Counted from the first letter of the stretch, positions 1 to 7,924 are shown. The stretch: DNA of 64,000 nt from a bacterium (GCA_018780265.1 JADMJV010000017.1:1-64000), one strand, 5' to 3'. Notes: generated from the letters alone by a model not told the origin. Numbers and translations: made by a program.

Positions 1-406
1 AAAAGCTAGAATTTGCGCCGACTGGCGGCCAGCAAGCTCGCTATTTGCCCTCTCCTCCTCTCCGACCTCCCCTTCTCTCCCTTTTGAAGGCTCGGAGTGG
101 CACACGGATAACTTGGGGTCGACTCCCGAAGGCGGTATCCGATTTTTAGGCAAAGACCGCCTTGACCGAAGCGGAATTCGATGGAATATAGCAGGTGCAG
201 ACGGCATGCTTGGGCTGCGATGCTGCAAACACAGCGGTCGTCTCGACGAATTCTACAAGAAACGCGACCGGGAGAGGATACAGCGCTACCAAGATGCGCA
301 AAGACGGTGGTTATCGGCCGCCTGATTTTCACCCATAAATGGCATGTGCACCCCGCCCGCGGCCACCTTCGGCTCAGACTTGCCAATTTATGATATACTT
401 AGAGGA
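1..406. other. Gene-poor stretch before the pilin operon
   Basis: No convincing gene was found here. Short open frames exist on both strands, but none shows a recognisable domain or a good ribosome-binding site. A plus-strand frame ending near 325 has a charged, helical-looking tail (KKRDRERIQRYQDAQRRW) that could be the end of a decayed gene, but this cannot be shown. Pyrimidine-rich sequence fills about 40-85. Confidence 0.5.
386..406 (+). promoter_or_regulatory. Probable -10 region and short leader of the pilin operon
   Basis: An AT-rich stretch with overlapping -10-like hexamers (TATGAT at 389-394, TATACT nearby) lies directly before the first pilin start codon. AGAGGA touches the ATG, so spacing to a normal Shine-Dalgarno site is almost nil. 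Either the transcript is nearly leaderless or this purine run is the ribosome site. No good -35 box was seen, so the call is tentative. Confidence 0.3.
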
Positions 407-838
407 ATGTCGAAACGTGCTTTCACACTGGCCGAACTGGTAATTGCTCTGGGCTTGCTGACGATCCTCCTGATCGGAAGCGTCACACTTTTCACTCGCC
501 TGTTGGCCGCCAATCGCAAGACAAGTTCGACCATGGTTGGGGTCACTTTTGCCTGCCTGAAGCTGGAAGAGATCGTTGAGTCCAACAATTTTGCGGCGGT
601 TACGGGTTCTCAAGGGAGCTACGTGATGGATCCCAACCTGGGCACTCAGTTTTGTTTTCAGATCCAGTCCGAGCCGCTGCAGTCAGTGACTGGCGGCACC
701 ACGCCCTATCTGGGAGGTTATCTGGTGACCGTGGACGTGTGGTGGAACGCCGCCACACCTACTCAAGCCAAACCGGGCGTGGGGCTGCAGCGAGTGCAGT
801 TGCGCCGATTTCTCTATCCTCGAGTGAACGTGCCTTGA
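407..838 (+). CDS. Prepilin-type minor pilin/pseudopilin
   Basis: A 143-residue protein opening with a class III (prepilin) signal: a short basic leader MSKRA followed by FTLAELVIALG, with Glu at +5 of the predicted mature chain, then a long hydrophobic helix to about residue 30. The cleavage-site residue is Ala rather than the usual Gly, which prepilin peptidases can tolerate. An in-frame start 21 codons upstream would add residues unlike a pilin leader, so the ATG at 407 is preferred. The globular C-terminal part is small, as in GspI/PilV-type minor pseudopilins. It is the first gene of three overlapping prepilin-like genes and probably sits in a type IV pilus or type II secretion-like filament. 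The exact filament system is not shown in the window. Confidence 0.85.
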   Translation: MSKRAFTLAELVIALGLLTILLIGSVTLFTRLLAANRKTSSTMVGVTFACLKLEEIVESNNFAAVTGSQGSYVMDPNLGTQFCFQIQSEPLQSVTGGTTPYLGGYLVTVDVWWNAATPTQAKPGVGLQRVQLRRFLYPRVNVP

Positions 839-1548
839 GGTGTGTACGGGGGCGCGCTTTTTCCTTGCTCGAGTTGGTGCTTAGTTGTTGTTTATTAATG
901 CTGGCCAGTTTGGTGATTTTTTCCGTGTTTAACTATGGTCAACGGGGCTTTCGCATGGCGGCGGGTCGCAATGATCTGCAAAGCGACGCCCGTTCCAGCC
1001 TGACCAGGCTGAAACACGACCTGGAGCATTCCACCCTGACGGGCGTTTCGGTCGACAGCGGCATCCTGCGCAAGGTTACCGTTCCTCTCATGGCTGGCCC
1101 CTCGGTACAGCCGCGTCACCTGGTTTGCATGCCGGCCCTGAGCGACTGGAACGCGCCCGGCAACTTTCATGGCACCACCGGGTTGCCACTGTGGGACCGT
1201 TACATTCTGTATCACGCGGACCTGCAAACTGACAAAGCCAGGCTTTTTCGTGTAGAATTGCAGGTAGCCAGTTTTCCCGGCGACAGTTGGGCCGGCTTCC
1301 TCACTTATGCGGCGGGGTTTCTGGGTAATCCTCCACCAGGAGGGGCTACCGTTGGTGGGGGAACGGTACGAGGGCTGCGGGCCCTGGCCGGCAATTTGTT
1401 AGGGTTTGAGGTTTCTAAGTCAACCAAAAACGCGGTGGTAGTCTTGCGTCTGTGGAATCGGGTCAAGGGACCCCTGGAAGGGAGTAAGCTCAGGGATGAA
1501 ATTCTGGAACTCCGGTCTCGGATTGCGCCTAACAATCGTCCGCACTAA
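835..1548 (+). CDS. Prepilin-type pseudopilin (GspJ-like position)
   Basis: A 237-residue protein with the prepilin motif RAFSLLELVLS near its start: Phe +1 and Glu +5, followed by a strongly hydrophobic helix. The best start is the TTG at 835, whose bases overlap the stop codon of the previous gene (TTGA), implying translational coupling. A longer upstream extension would lie fully inside the preceding gene and looks non-coding. Size and order (after a small GspI/PilV-like gene, before a large GspK/PilX-like gene) match the GspJ position of pseudopilin operons. That assignment is by context; only the N-terminal signal is directly diagnostic. Confidence 0.8.
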   Translation: MRCVRGRAFSLLELVLSCCLLMLASLVIFSVFNYGQRGFRMAAGRNDLQSDARSSLTRLKHDLEHSTLTGVSVDSGILRKVTVPLMAGPSVQPRHLVCMPALSDWNAPGNFHGTTGLPLWDRYILYHADLQTDKARLFRVELQVASFPGDSWAGFLTYAAGFLGNPPPGGATVGGGTVRGLRALAGNLLGFEVSKSTKNAVVVLRLWNRVKGPLEGSKLRDEILELRSRIAPNNRPH

Positions 1549-3907
1549 ACGCGGCTTCGCATTGATGTTGACTCTGATGCTCACCAGCTTGATGCTGATG
1601 ATGGTTACTGCCTTTTTTTACACCCACCAGGAGCAATTGCGCTTTCAACGCGAGAGCGAGGTGGGCACCCGGGCCTCCCAGGCCGCCCAAAGCGGCCTGG
1701 ACTATGCTCGCATGCGCCTGGAGGCCGACCCTCTGTGGGGAGTGCCTCTGCTGGCCCACGACTTGACCCTCACTATCCCCGGGTTGCACATCTTTGAAAA
1801 TGACACGATGGGCAGTGGCTTCGCGCCGCGAAGCTTTTGCTGCGTCGGCGTCATCGGAGATGGCCAGAGTCATTTCCAGATCAATTTGTGGCAGCCCGGC
1901 CAAATACTGGTGGATCAAAGCAACGGCCGGGTGGCCGACGATTCCATTCAAAGTAACCCGGCCGGGCCGATGGGGAGTTGGACCACCCAAACGCTTCTCA
2001 AATCGGATCTGTCGATCAACTATTTAGGGGCAAGCACCTTTTCGCCCGGCCTGATCCCCCCTCTGACCTCCCCCACCCGGGCTCTGCCGGTGAAGCAATG
2101 TTTGCTACAGATCCGCGGCGTTTGTGGTAAGGAGGTGCGGGTTATCGAAGTGACGATAGGGACTGATAAGCCAACCGAAGCCTCATTCCAGGCGGGCGGA
2201 GCCATGGCCGTGGATTCAGTCGGCGAATGGCGAATCGAGTCCGTTTCCCCGGGCAAAAATCGGGTGGAATCCGGGGGCAATCTGTGGGTCTCGGGTTCAC
2301 CCACCAATACCAAAGTCAAGTTCTCAGGGGGCGGAGACGGCGTTAGCAATGGGGCTATCCAAGCGGCCACGGCAGGCCTTTTTTCGGTTACCGATCCGGG
2401 TGACGGGCATTTGACTGTGGCTCCCAACGGTACGCCCACCGACCTGAGTTTAACTCCCGCCAACACCAACTCGGGAGGTAAGTTCAAGCCGAATACGGGA
2501 GTTCCCACCCCTCCAGACCTCTCCCCCTCCACAGTGGAAAGCCTGTTGAGTAGTTCCTCCTATACCTCCAAAGCAATGGCGGGCGGCACCTACACTTTTA
2601 ACGGCCCCAACTCGATCAGAGTCAATGGTGGTACCCCCCAGAACAACCAGTTACGCAGCATCGACAATACCGTGGTCGCCCAAATCGAAAACTACAAACT
2701 GATCTTCAAAGAGGACCTGCGGTTGGATTTCTCCGGTCCCACCACGATCAATGCGCAGGGTGGTGTAAAGCCCAACGTCTTGATGGGTTACGATCAGACC
2801 GGTTGGTTTCTGCCCTGGGATTCGGACGGAACTTTCCTTAAGGTTCAAAACGGCAATCTCAGCGTTGATGGCAGCCTGGCGGGCAAAGGGTCGGTGATGA
2901 CCACCGGCAATTCCAGCACCCAGGGCAGTATCTTCATGCGCGGAAAGAGTCAGATGTCGGCTGACCCGGATTCGGCCGTGACCCTGTATGCGGAGCGCAA
3001 CATCAAAGTCACTCCCCCGGATCCCTCAAGCGCTGAGTTCTTCTCGGTAGACATGGCGGCCATCTCTCAGGCGATGGAGGCCTACGCTCCCACCGGGGCG
3101 CCCTGGAACAGCGGTGTCAAACCCCTAAACCAGTTCGCTAACCTGTCGGCCAATCATCAGGACGATCACGTGCAAGGTGGCACAGCCCCGGTCAACGACG
3201 CAGCGGTTTCCGGTTCCAGCATAAAAACTGCGCCCATAACCAACAATCTCGGCGCCATTAAAGTCGAGTTGGGAGCGCAGTTCCCCGTTCTCCTGGACGC
3301 CACCGATGGGCCTCAGGCCGTCCTTGAATTTGATCGCATGTACGACATGTTTACCACCACCGGTGACCCGTCCATTACCGATCTGGGAATGACCACCGGG
3401 CGCTATGTCCGACTGCGTGAGTTTTTGCGCGAGATGCAACAGGCCCACGACGCGGGCACTCCTTTGCCCACTTCGGACATGCTCAACTCGGCCGTTTCCC
3501 CCTGGGCCGACGTGACCAAGAATAATCAACAGATCAATGACCAATTAAAAGCCGAAATCAGCTATTTCGACCGCCAGCATTGGAATCTAGGATTCTCTTC
3601 TCTAAAGAACCTGATCAATCATGCTAGTTCCGAAAATCCCACGGCCAATCCGCTCACTTCGTCCATGAACTCGCGTGACGCCCGGTGGACAGGACTGATG
3701 TATGCCCGCGGCTCGGTGGCGCTGGATACCGGTGGCGGCAGCCTGGACGTGCGCGGAAGCTTGATCTCGCGCAACGAAATCGCAGTGACCAATGTGAGTA
3801 CGGTGAGAACCGTGTACGACCCCGCCTACGTCAATGGGCTCACCAAGTTTGCCATCGGGAGTGGCCTGGGAACCAAGCTCACACTCTATTTTTATCGTAT
3901 GCGCTAG
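1496..3907 (+). CDS. Large prepilin-like protein (PilX/GspK-like position)
   Basis: An 803-residue protein whose N-terminus has a basic leader ending in KRGFALMLTLML and a hydrophobic helix to about residue 45. This resembles PilX/GspK-type proteins, which often lack the Glu at +5, as this one does. The rest is a long Gly/Ser/Thr/Asn-rich region without cysteine clusters or a domain I can name, consistent with an exported beta-rich structure. It is far larger than usual GspK/PilX proteins (about 200-350 residues). The ATG at 1496 overlaps the previous gene by 53 nt; a TTG at 1523 is an alternative start. It is the last gene of the three-gene prepilin operon. Confidence 0.75.
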   Translation: MKFWNSGLGLRLTIVRTKRGFALMLTLMLTSLMLMMVTAFFYTHQEQLRFQRESEVGTRASQAAQSGLDYARMRLEADPLWGVPLLAHDLTLTIPGLHIFENDTMGSGFAPRSFCCVGVIGDGQSHFQINLWQPGQILVDQSNGRVADDSIQSNPAGPMGSWTTQTLLKSDLSINYLGASTFSPGLIPPLTSPTRALPVKQCLLQIRGVCGKEVRVIEVTIGTDKPTEASFQAGGAMAVDSVGEWRIESVSPGKNRVESGGNLWVSGSPTNTKVKFSGGGDGVSNGAIQAATAGLFSVTDPGDGHLTVAPNGTPTDLSLTPANTNSGGKFKPNTGVPTPPDLSPSTVESLLSSSSYTSKAMAGGTYTFNGPNSIRVNGGTPQNNQLRSIDNTVVAQIENYKLIFKEDLRLDFSGPTTINAQGGVKPNVLMGYDQTGWFLPWDSDGTFLKVQNGNLSVDGSLAGKGSVMTTGNSSTQGSIFMRGKSQMSADPDSAVTLYAERNIKVTPPDPSSAEFFSVDMAAISQAMEAYAPTGAPWNSGVKPLNQFANLSANHQDDHVQGGTAPVNDAAVSGSSIKTAPITNNLGAIKVELGAQFPVLLDATDGPQAVLEFDRMYDMFTTTGDPSITDLGMTTGRYVRLREFLREMQQAHDAGTPLPTSDMLNSAVSPWADVTKNNQQINDQLKAEISYFDRQHWNLGFSSLKNLINHASSENPTANPLTSSMNSRDARWTGLMYARGSVALDTGGGSLDVRGSLISRNEIAVTNVSTVRTVYDPAYVNGLTKFAIGSGLGTKLTLYFYRMR

Positions 3908-4064
3908 CACTTACCGCACTTCCGGCCTGCAGGGGCTGTATCGCAAGCCACGCCAGGATGCCGGACGAGCCCGCGTCTTGCCGCCCCACAACTTGAAGCG
4001 GGCGCTGGCCATTCGCCAGGACCTGCCGAGCCGCTCCGAGAACGGCCAGGTGTTGAAGGCCCCT
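3903..4064 (+). pseudogene. Decayed transposase N-terminal fragment
   Basis: Translated in the frame that begins a codon at 3903, about 54 residues read like the helix-turn-helix linker of IS481/Mu-type DDE transposases: GLQGLYRKPRQDAGRARVLP followed by a segment rich in LKRALAIRQDLPSRS. In that family a 'GL-LYRKPRSDRGR-R-LP' stretch precedes helices with 'LERAL-LR-E-PSRS'. No start codon, catalytic domain or terminal repeats are present. It stops where the duplicated 70-bp leader begins. The match is from memory of the family, so moderate confidence. Confidence 0.4.
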
Positions 4065-4067
4065 GTT

Positions 4068-4137
4068 GCTCTGCCGGGAGGGCAACCAGAGTTCGCGAAT
4101 TTGACCGTTATGGACGTCAGTGCACTTTGTGAGCAGG
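4068..4137 (+). repeat. Copy 1 of a duplicated 70-bp leader (toxin-gene start)
   Basis: These 70 bases match 7072-7141 at 64 of 70 positions without gaps. In the second copy the segment is the leader and first nine codons of the nucleotidyltransferase-HEPN gene. Here the same ATG (4110) and the peptide MDVSALCEQ are kept, but the reading frame then enters unrelated sequence and stops at 4160. It is therefore a 5' fragment of a second such gene, or a recombination footprint. Confidence 0.8.
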
Positions 4138-4315
4138 CGGGGAGCATCCCAAAAGCATGAAAAGGTCACGGCCGGCTGGCGAGACCTCACCGACAAGCAG
4201 CGGGAGACGCTCCGACGCTTTCAGGTTACCGTCCCGCCCCAACTCACGCGGGCAGGCTTCCTGGCTGATTACCCACTTCACCGCCCAGCGCCGCCGGGTC
4301 TGATCCTCGAAGGGA
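4138..4315. other. Non-coding or decayed stretch between leader copy 1 and MazF
   Basis: No gene can be supported here. A plus-strand frame containing GWRDLTDKQRETLRRF looks weakly protein-like but has no start signal, no recognised family and runs antisense into the toxin gene. It may be another gene remnant of the island. Confidence 0.4.
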
Positions 4316-4663
4316 TTACAAAACAAGCAGGCGGCGTAAAATGTCGTCAACCCGTTCCATCACACCAACTTCCACACGCCCTAAACGACGGCGAAAACGA
4401 GAATGCGAAAGGGCCCGCACTTGCTCGCACATCAACACGCTGGGGGTGCGTAGACCGCTCAGGCCAGGCTCGACTGGAACGTGAGTGGCGATGTTTCTGG
4501 GGGTCGATGTGAAGGGAATCACGATGCTAAGGCGAGCCGCGCTTTGGTTCAGTCCATCGTGGGAAACTACCAGCGCGGGACGATCATTCTTCTGTTCCTG
4601 ACCGAAAACAAAATCTGGGTCTACCATCCAGATTTCGCCCCGTTTCAAGAGCGCCCATCCCAA
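4316..4663 (-). CDS. mazF: MazF/PemK-type toxin (endoribonuclease)
   Basis: A 115-residue protein with family hallmarks in order: KRGEIWMVD near the start, a G-EQ loop followed by RPALVVSHD, IPFTSTPRN, HVPVEP, GL-TPSVLMCEQVRAL and a C-terminal RLGRVE helix. These fit MazF/PemK toxins, which cleave mRNA at short sequence motifs; the cleavage sequence here cannot be predicted. The start codon overlaps the end of the antitoxin gene by 19 nt, typical for coupled toxin-antitoxin pairs. Length is normal (about 110-120 residues) and no key segment is missing, so it is probably functional and held by the neighbouring antitoxin. Confidence 0.9.
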   Translation of the reverse strand: MGWALLKRGEIWMVDPDFVFGQEQKNDRPALVVSHDGLNQSAARLSIVIPFTSTPRNIATHVPVEPGLSGLRTPSVLMCEQVRALSHSRFRRRLGRVEVGVMERVDDILRRLLVL

Positions 4664-4905
4664 GATTCAGGTGGAAGCCCATCATTCAAGGTCCCGTTCC
4701 AGGCCTCAACATCTGCCTGATAGTCGGCCCATCCTTGCCGATCTTCACTGAGTCGATCAAATCCCTCTTGCAATTGGCAAAAAAATAGTTGCGTCTCATA
4801 GTGCTCCAGTAGCCGCTGAAGTAACTGCGACTGACTGCAACCCTCCGCCTGACACAGGCGTTTCAGACGTTGGTGACTTTGTTCATCGATACGCACCATG
4901 CTCAT
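4645..4905 (-). CDS. mazE: Antitoxin of the MazEF-type pair
   Basis: An 86-residue acidic protein upstream of and overlapping the MazF-type toxin. Its N-terminus (VRIDEQSHQRLKRLCQAEG, then SQSQLLQRLLEHYE) resembles the ribbon-helix-helix DNA-binding fold of MazE/ParD-like antitoxins; the C-terminal half is acidic and rich in Trp, Asp and Glu and would wrap the toxin. It should neutralise MazF by direct binding and repress the pair's promoter. An inverted repeat that could be its operator lies just upstream (4928-4963). The function is inferred mainly from position and fold pattern. Confidence 0.8.
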   Translation of the reverse strand: MSMVRIDEQSHQRLKRLCQAEGCSQSQLLQRLLEHYETQLFFCQLQEGFDRLSEDRQGWADYQADVEAWNGTLNDGLPPESWDGRS

Positions 4906-4927
4906 GTGTGGATTTTACTGTAATAGC

Positions 4928-4963
4928 GACAAACCTGTCTACAACTCAGTATACATGTTTGTC
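4928..4963 (-). promoter_or_regulatory. Probable operator/promoter of the toxin-antitoxin pair
   Basis: Two arms, 4928-4937 (GACAAACCTG) and 4954-4963 (CATGTTTGTC), are inverted repeats matching at 9 of 10 positions, separated by 16 bp. On the minus strand a TATACT hexamer (4953-4948) lies between the arms and would serve as a -10 box about 43 nt before the antitoxin start. This is the usual design for autoregulated toxin-antitoxin operons, where the antitoxin covers its own promoter. No good -35 box was found. Confidence 0.5.
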
Positions 4964-5257
4964 AGGCGTTGCCGGTCTCCTGATTTGCCTTGAACACTCG
5001 GCGGGCGGTTTGTCTGTCGGAGCAGGGCAAGCCCGACCTTCGCCTGGTAGGCGGCTACGGCTGTCTACCTCCAGACAATTCCAGGGGTAGCCTGTGACGA
5101 TATTCTGGGTCAATGCATTGCAGAAAAGAAGGCCACTTAGGCGCCACTGGGGCCCATCTGCGGGCAAGAATTTCCAACCAGGTGGAAACATGCCGCCATC
5201 AGCGGGCCAGGTTCTGGCCTTGCAGGTCAACTACTTAACACCCAAAAAGTCATTCTT
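4964..5257. other. Intergenic stretch, no gene seen
   Basis: About 290 bases between the toxin-antitoxin promoter and the caspase-family gene. Open frames here are short, without ribosome sites or recognisable motifs. It presumably carries the promoter of the caspase gene, but I cannot point to convincing boxes. Confidence 0.5.
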
Positions 5258-7069
5258 ATGGTTCCCCTTTCTGGCCCTGGCTACAGCCCTTGCCGATGGG
5301 CGGGTTGGCGTCTCTGGTTGGTGTTGATTTGGGCTGGCCTGGGCTGCTCGGCCTGGGCCGAGGGCAAGGTTTGGGCGCTGGTCATTGGCGTGGACGAATA
5401 TGTGCGAACATCCATCCCCAAACTGCACTACGCGGTGGCCGATGCCAAGCTGTTTTCTCAGGCTTTGCAAGAATCCCTGAAAGTCCCCGGGGAGCAGATT
5501 TTTCTGCTGACTTCGGACAGTGTGGATGAAGGCAGCGAACCCAAGGCCACCAACGTAGGCTACCGACTGAGCTGGCTCAAAGAAAACGTGAAAGCGGACG
5601 ACACGCTGATCTTTTATTTTGCCGGGCACGGCCTGACGCTGCAAGGCGAGCCCTTTTTACTGACCGAGGAGGCCGATAACCGCACCGCCCTGACGTTGAA
5701 ATTATCCGCCCTGCCCCAGGGCGAGGTAGTGGAAGCTTTGCGCCAGACCCGGGCTGCCAATTGCTGGCTGGTGCTCGACGCCTGTCGCAACAATCCGGCT
5801 GACCGGCAAGAGAATCGCCTCAGCCCGGAGGCCAGTCGCACCGTAACCAGCGCCGACGTGGGAGTGGCCCAGACGGCCACCATGTTCTCCTGCAAGTTGG
5901 GCGAACGGTCCTGGGAATGGGATGAGAAAAAGCATGGATTCTTTACCTACTTTCTGGTGGAGGGATTGCGGGCGGGTGGGGCCGACTCGAACGGCCGGGT
6001 AACCCTGCAAGGTCTGTCGCAATACCTGGGCGCTCAGGTGCCAATGGCGACTCAGAGAATGGGAGCAAGCCAAAATCCCTGGATGCTCTACGGAGGTCCG
6101 GGCCAAGAGCGCTGGCTGCTGGCCACCGTTGATCCGTCCCAGGCAGCCACCGGCGACTCGGTCCACGTGGCCCGATTGGAAGGGCTGCAGGCTCGTCTGG
6201 ACCGGGAGACGGCTCGCAGGGTGGCGGCCGAACAGAAGGCCCGGCTTGAGGAGCACAAACGGATGCAGCTAGAGCAGCGCCTGGCTCTGCTTGAGGGCCG
6301 GTTAAGCGGCAAAACGGTAGCGATATCCAGCGGTTCCACGGCCAACCCACAGGCCTATCGGGAAGGGAGTGGAGACGAACTGGAGGTAAGACTCGAGGTG
6401 CTCCGCCTCAGCCACGAGAACGCCACCTTGGGACAAAAACTGAAGAGTATCGAGGTGCAGTTGGCAGCGCGTCAGTTGGGGGCACCGCCAGGGTCGCCGG
6501 CCTGGAAGGCGGCTACGACGCGGGAAAAGACCAGCCTGGCTCGACTGGCCCGAGGGGGTTTATCGGCGGCAGAGCGCCTGACCCTGCATCAGACTCTACA
6601 ACAGGCCTATGCGGACAAAATTGAGGTGCTGGAGAAGAGCTGTAGCGGCCCGCTGGGACTGGTAAATCTGCCCCACCAGGTGGGCACCGAAGCGGGCCGG
6701 TTGTTTTTGAAGATTCAACTGGAGCGACAGCGGCAGCAAGTTTGCCAGGCTCGCCTGGCGGCCGCCAGGGCGGCTGGCGCCGAGGCCTCGCAGCGTCTTT
6801 TGGAGGCCGAGAGCCGCGAGCAAATGGTGGCATGGGGTTCGCAGGCCGACCGGCCCAAATGGGCCGAAGTCGCGGTGGTTGAAGACCGACTGACGCAAAT
6901 GCGTCAGAACCGGAAGAAGATCGAGGCCGAGCTGGCCCAACTCCAACGGAAGGCGTTGACTCAACGTCGCCGGCTGGAAGTGCAGGAGGAGAGGCTTGGC
7001 TCCATGATGATATTGCTGGACCAGGCACCTGCGTGCGAACCAGGTCCTCTGCCCCCCACGCCGCCATAG
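5258..7069 (+). CDS. Exported caspase-family (peptidase C14) protein with coiled-coil tail
   Basis: A 603-residue protein. Residues about 15-34 form a signal peptide (hydrophobic core, then SAWA before EGK). Residues 36-285 are a caspase-like p20 fold: ALVIGVDEY, the catalytic His in FYFAGHG (His124) and the catalytic Cys in LVLDACRNN (Cys176). A long Arg/Glu/Ala/Gln-rich coiled coil follows (about 295-590). Both catalytic residues are intact, so it is likely an active cysteine protease of the metacaspase/HetF-like group, cutting after basic or acidic residues depending on subgroup. The signal peptide places it in the periplasm or on the cell surface. It sits between MazEF and the MNT-HEPN gene, so a defence or cell-death role is possible but not proven. 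The ribosome site before 5258 is weak. Confidence 0.85.
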   Translation: MVPLSGPGYSPCRWAGWRLWLVLIWAGLGCSAWAEGKVWALVIGVDEYVRTSIPKLHYAVADAKLFSQALQESLKVPGEQIFLLTSDSVDEGSEPKATNVGYRLSWLKENVKADDTLIFYFAGHGLTLQGEPFLLTEEADNRTALTLKLSALPQGEVVEALRQTRAANCWLVLDACRNNPADRQENRLSPEASRTVTSADVGVAQTATMFSCKLGERSWEWDEKKHGFFTYFLVEGLRAGGADSNGRVTLQGLSQYLGAQVPMATQRMGASQNPWMLYGGPGQERWLLATVDPSQAATGDSVHVARLEGLQARLDRETARRVAAEQKARLEEHKRMQLEQRLALLEGRLSGKTVAISSGSTANPQAYREGSGDELEVRLEVLRLSHENATLGQKLKSIEVQLAARQLGAPPGSPAWKAATTREKTSLARLARGGLSAAERLTLHQTLQQAYADKIEVLEKSCSGPLGLVNLPHQVGTEAGRLFLKIQLERQRQQVCQARLAAARAAGAEASQRLLEAESREQMVAWGSQADRPKWAEVAVVEDRLTQMRQNRKKIEAELAQLQRKALTQRRRLEVQEERLGSMMILLDQAPACEPGPLPPTPP

Positions 7070-7071
7070 TA

Positions 7072-7141
7072 GCTCTGCCAGGAGCGCAACCAGAGTTCGC
7101 GAATTCGACCGCTATGGACGTCAACGCACTTTGTGAGCAGG
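7072..7141 (+). repeat. Copy 2 of the duplicated 70-bp leader
   Basis: Same 70-bp unit as 4068-4137 with six substitutions. It begins just past the caspase stop codon and runs over the start codon (7114) and first nine codons of the MNT-HEPN gene. The shared sequence includes about 42 bases of non-coding leader, so the duplication carries the translation-start region and not just coding sequence. Confidence 0.8.
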
Positions 7142-7905
7142 CTGATCAGGCGGGGTGGGAGTTACTGACCCTTTTTGGCTCCCGCGCTCGTGGCACCCAC
7201 AACCTGCATAGTGACTACGATCTGGCCATTTGGCCCGGCACCGGAAGTCGCCAAACCGATGGGCTTCTGACCGCCCTGGGCACTGGCGACGTGGACATCG
7301 TCTGGTTGGATGACGCTTCCTGGCTGCTCTCTCAAGAAATTGCTAACGACGGTAAAGCCCTCTACGAACGCAGCCCGGGGGTCTGGGCGGAATTCTGCTC
7401 CGAAACCCGCCTGCGGGCCTGGGATTCGGATATCTGGCGCCACAGAAATCGACGCTTTTTAGAACGGTCGTTGCAGGAGGACTGGCAGTTGAATCAGGAC
7501 CTTATCGAGCGCAAATCGGCTTTACTGGCCCAGTATTTGAGAGAACTCAAGCCGGTTCTGGAGATTGACCGGCAACGTTTTCTCGCCGACCCAATGGTTC
7601 ATCACGCGGCCGAGCGACTTCTGGAGTTGCTGGTGGAATGCGCCGGCTCCATTAACAACGAAGCCTCTCAGGCCCTGGCCAGCATTCCTCCGTCGGACTA
7701 TTATAGCTCCTTCTTCTCCATGGTTGCGACGGGGTGGCTTGATCAGCAGACGGCCGTGGCGTTGGGGCAATGTGCACGCATTCGCAATACACTGGTTCAT
7801 CGCTATGAATCGGTGGGTCTGGACGAATTCCATCAGCAACTGTTGGAATCAGTCCCCTTCTGGCACGCCTACTTGCGGTCCATACTGAAAAACCTTGGTA
7901 TTTAG
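7114..7905 (+). CDS. Single-chain nucleotidyltransferase-HEPN (MNT-HEPN) toxin-antitoxin fusion
   Basis: A 263-residue protein joining two domains usually made by separate genes. Residues 10-75 are a minimal nucleotidyltransferase: LFGSRARG (21-27 region), SDYDL with Asp34 and Asp36, and a third Asp near 61. Residues about 110-260 are helical and HEPN-like (DUF86/HepT type), ending in R224-N-T-L-V-H229-R-Y231. This is the R-x4-H-x-Y motif in which, for HepT toxins, the R/H pair cuts RNA and the MntA partner adds AMP to the Tyr. All key residues of both halves are present. The ATG at 7114 is chosen because the nucleotidyltransferase fold begins right after it; an earlier in-frame start at 7033 would overlap the caspase gene. 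Confidence 0.82.
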   Translation: MDVNALCEQADQAGWELLTLFGSRARGTHNLHSDYDLAIWPGTGSRQTDGLLTALGTGDVDIVWLDDASWLLSQEIANDGKALYERSPGVWAEFCSETRLRAWDSDIWRHRNRRFLERSLQEDWQLNQDLIERKSALLAQYLRELKPVLEIDRQRFLADPMVHHAAERLLELLVECAGSINNEASQALASIPPSDYYSSFFSMVATGWLDQQTAVALGQCARIRNTLVHRYESVGLDEFHQQLLESVPFWHAYLRSILKNLGI

Positions 7906-7924
7906 CGGCGGCCTGCGCGCATCC

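Noticed and set aside
6..386. A 126-codon minus-strand frame at the window start
   Set aside because: Composition is Arg/Ser-rich with no motif, no ribosome site and it opposes the pilin leader; most likely chance.
4120..4512. A 130-codon plus-strand frame over MazF
   Set aside because: It is antisense to the well-supported MazF toxin; only the first part (before 4316) could be a remnant, and it is too weak to call.
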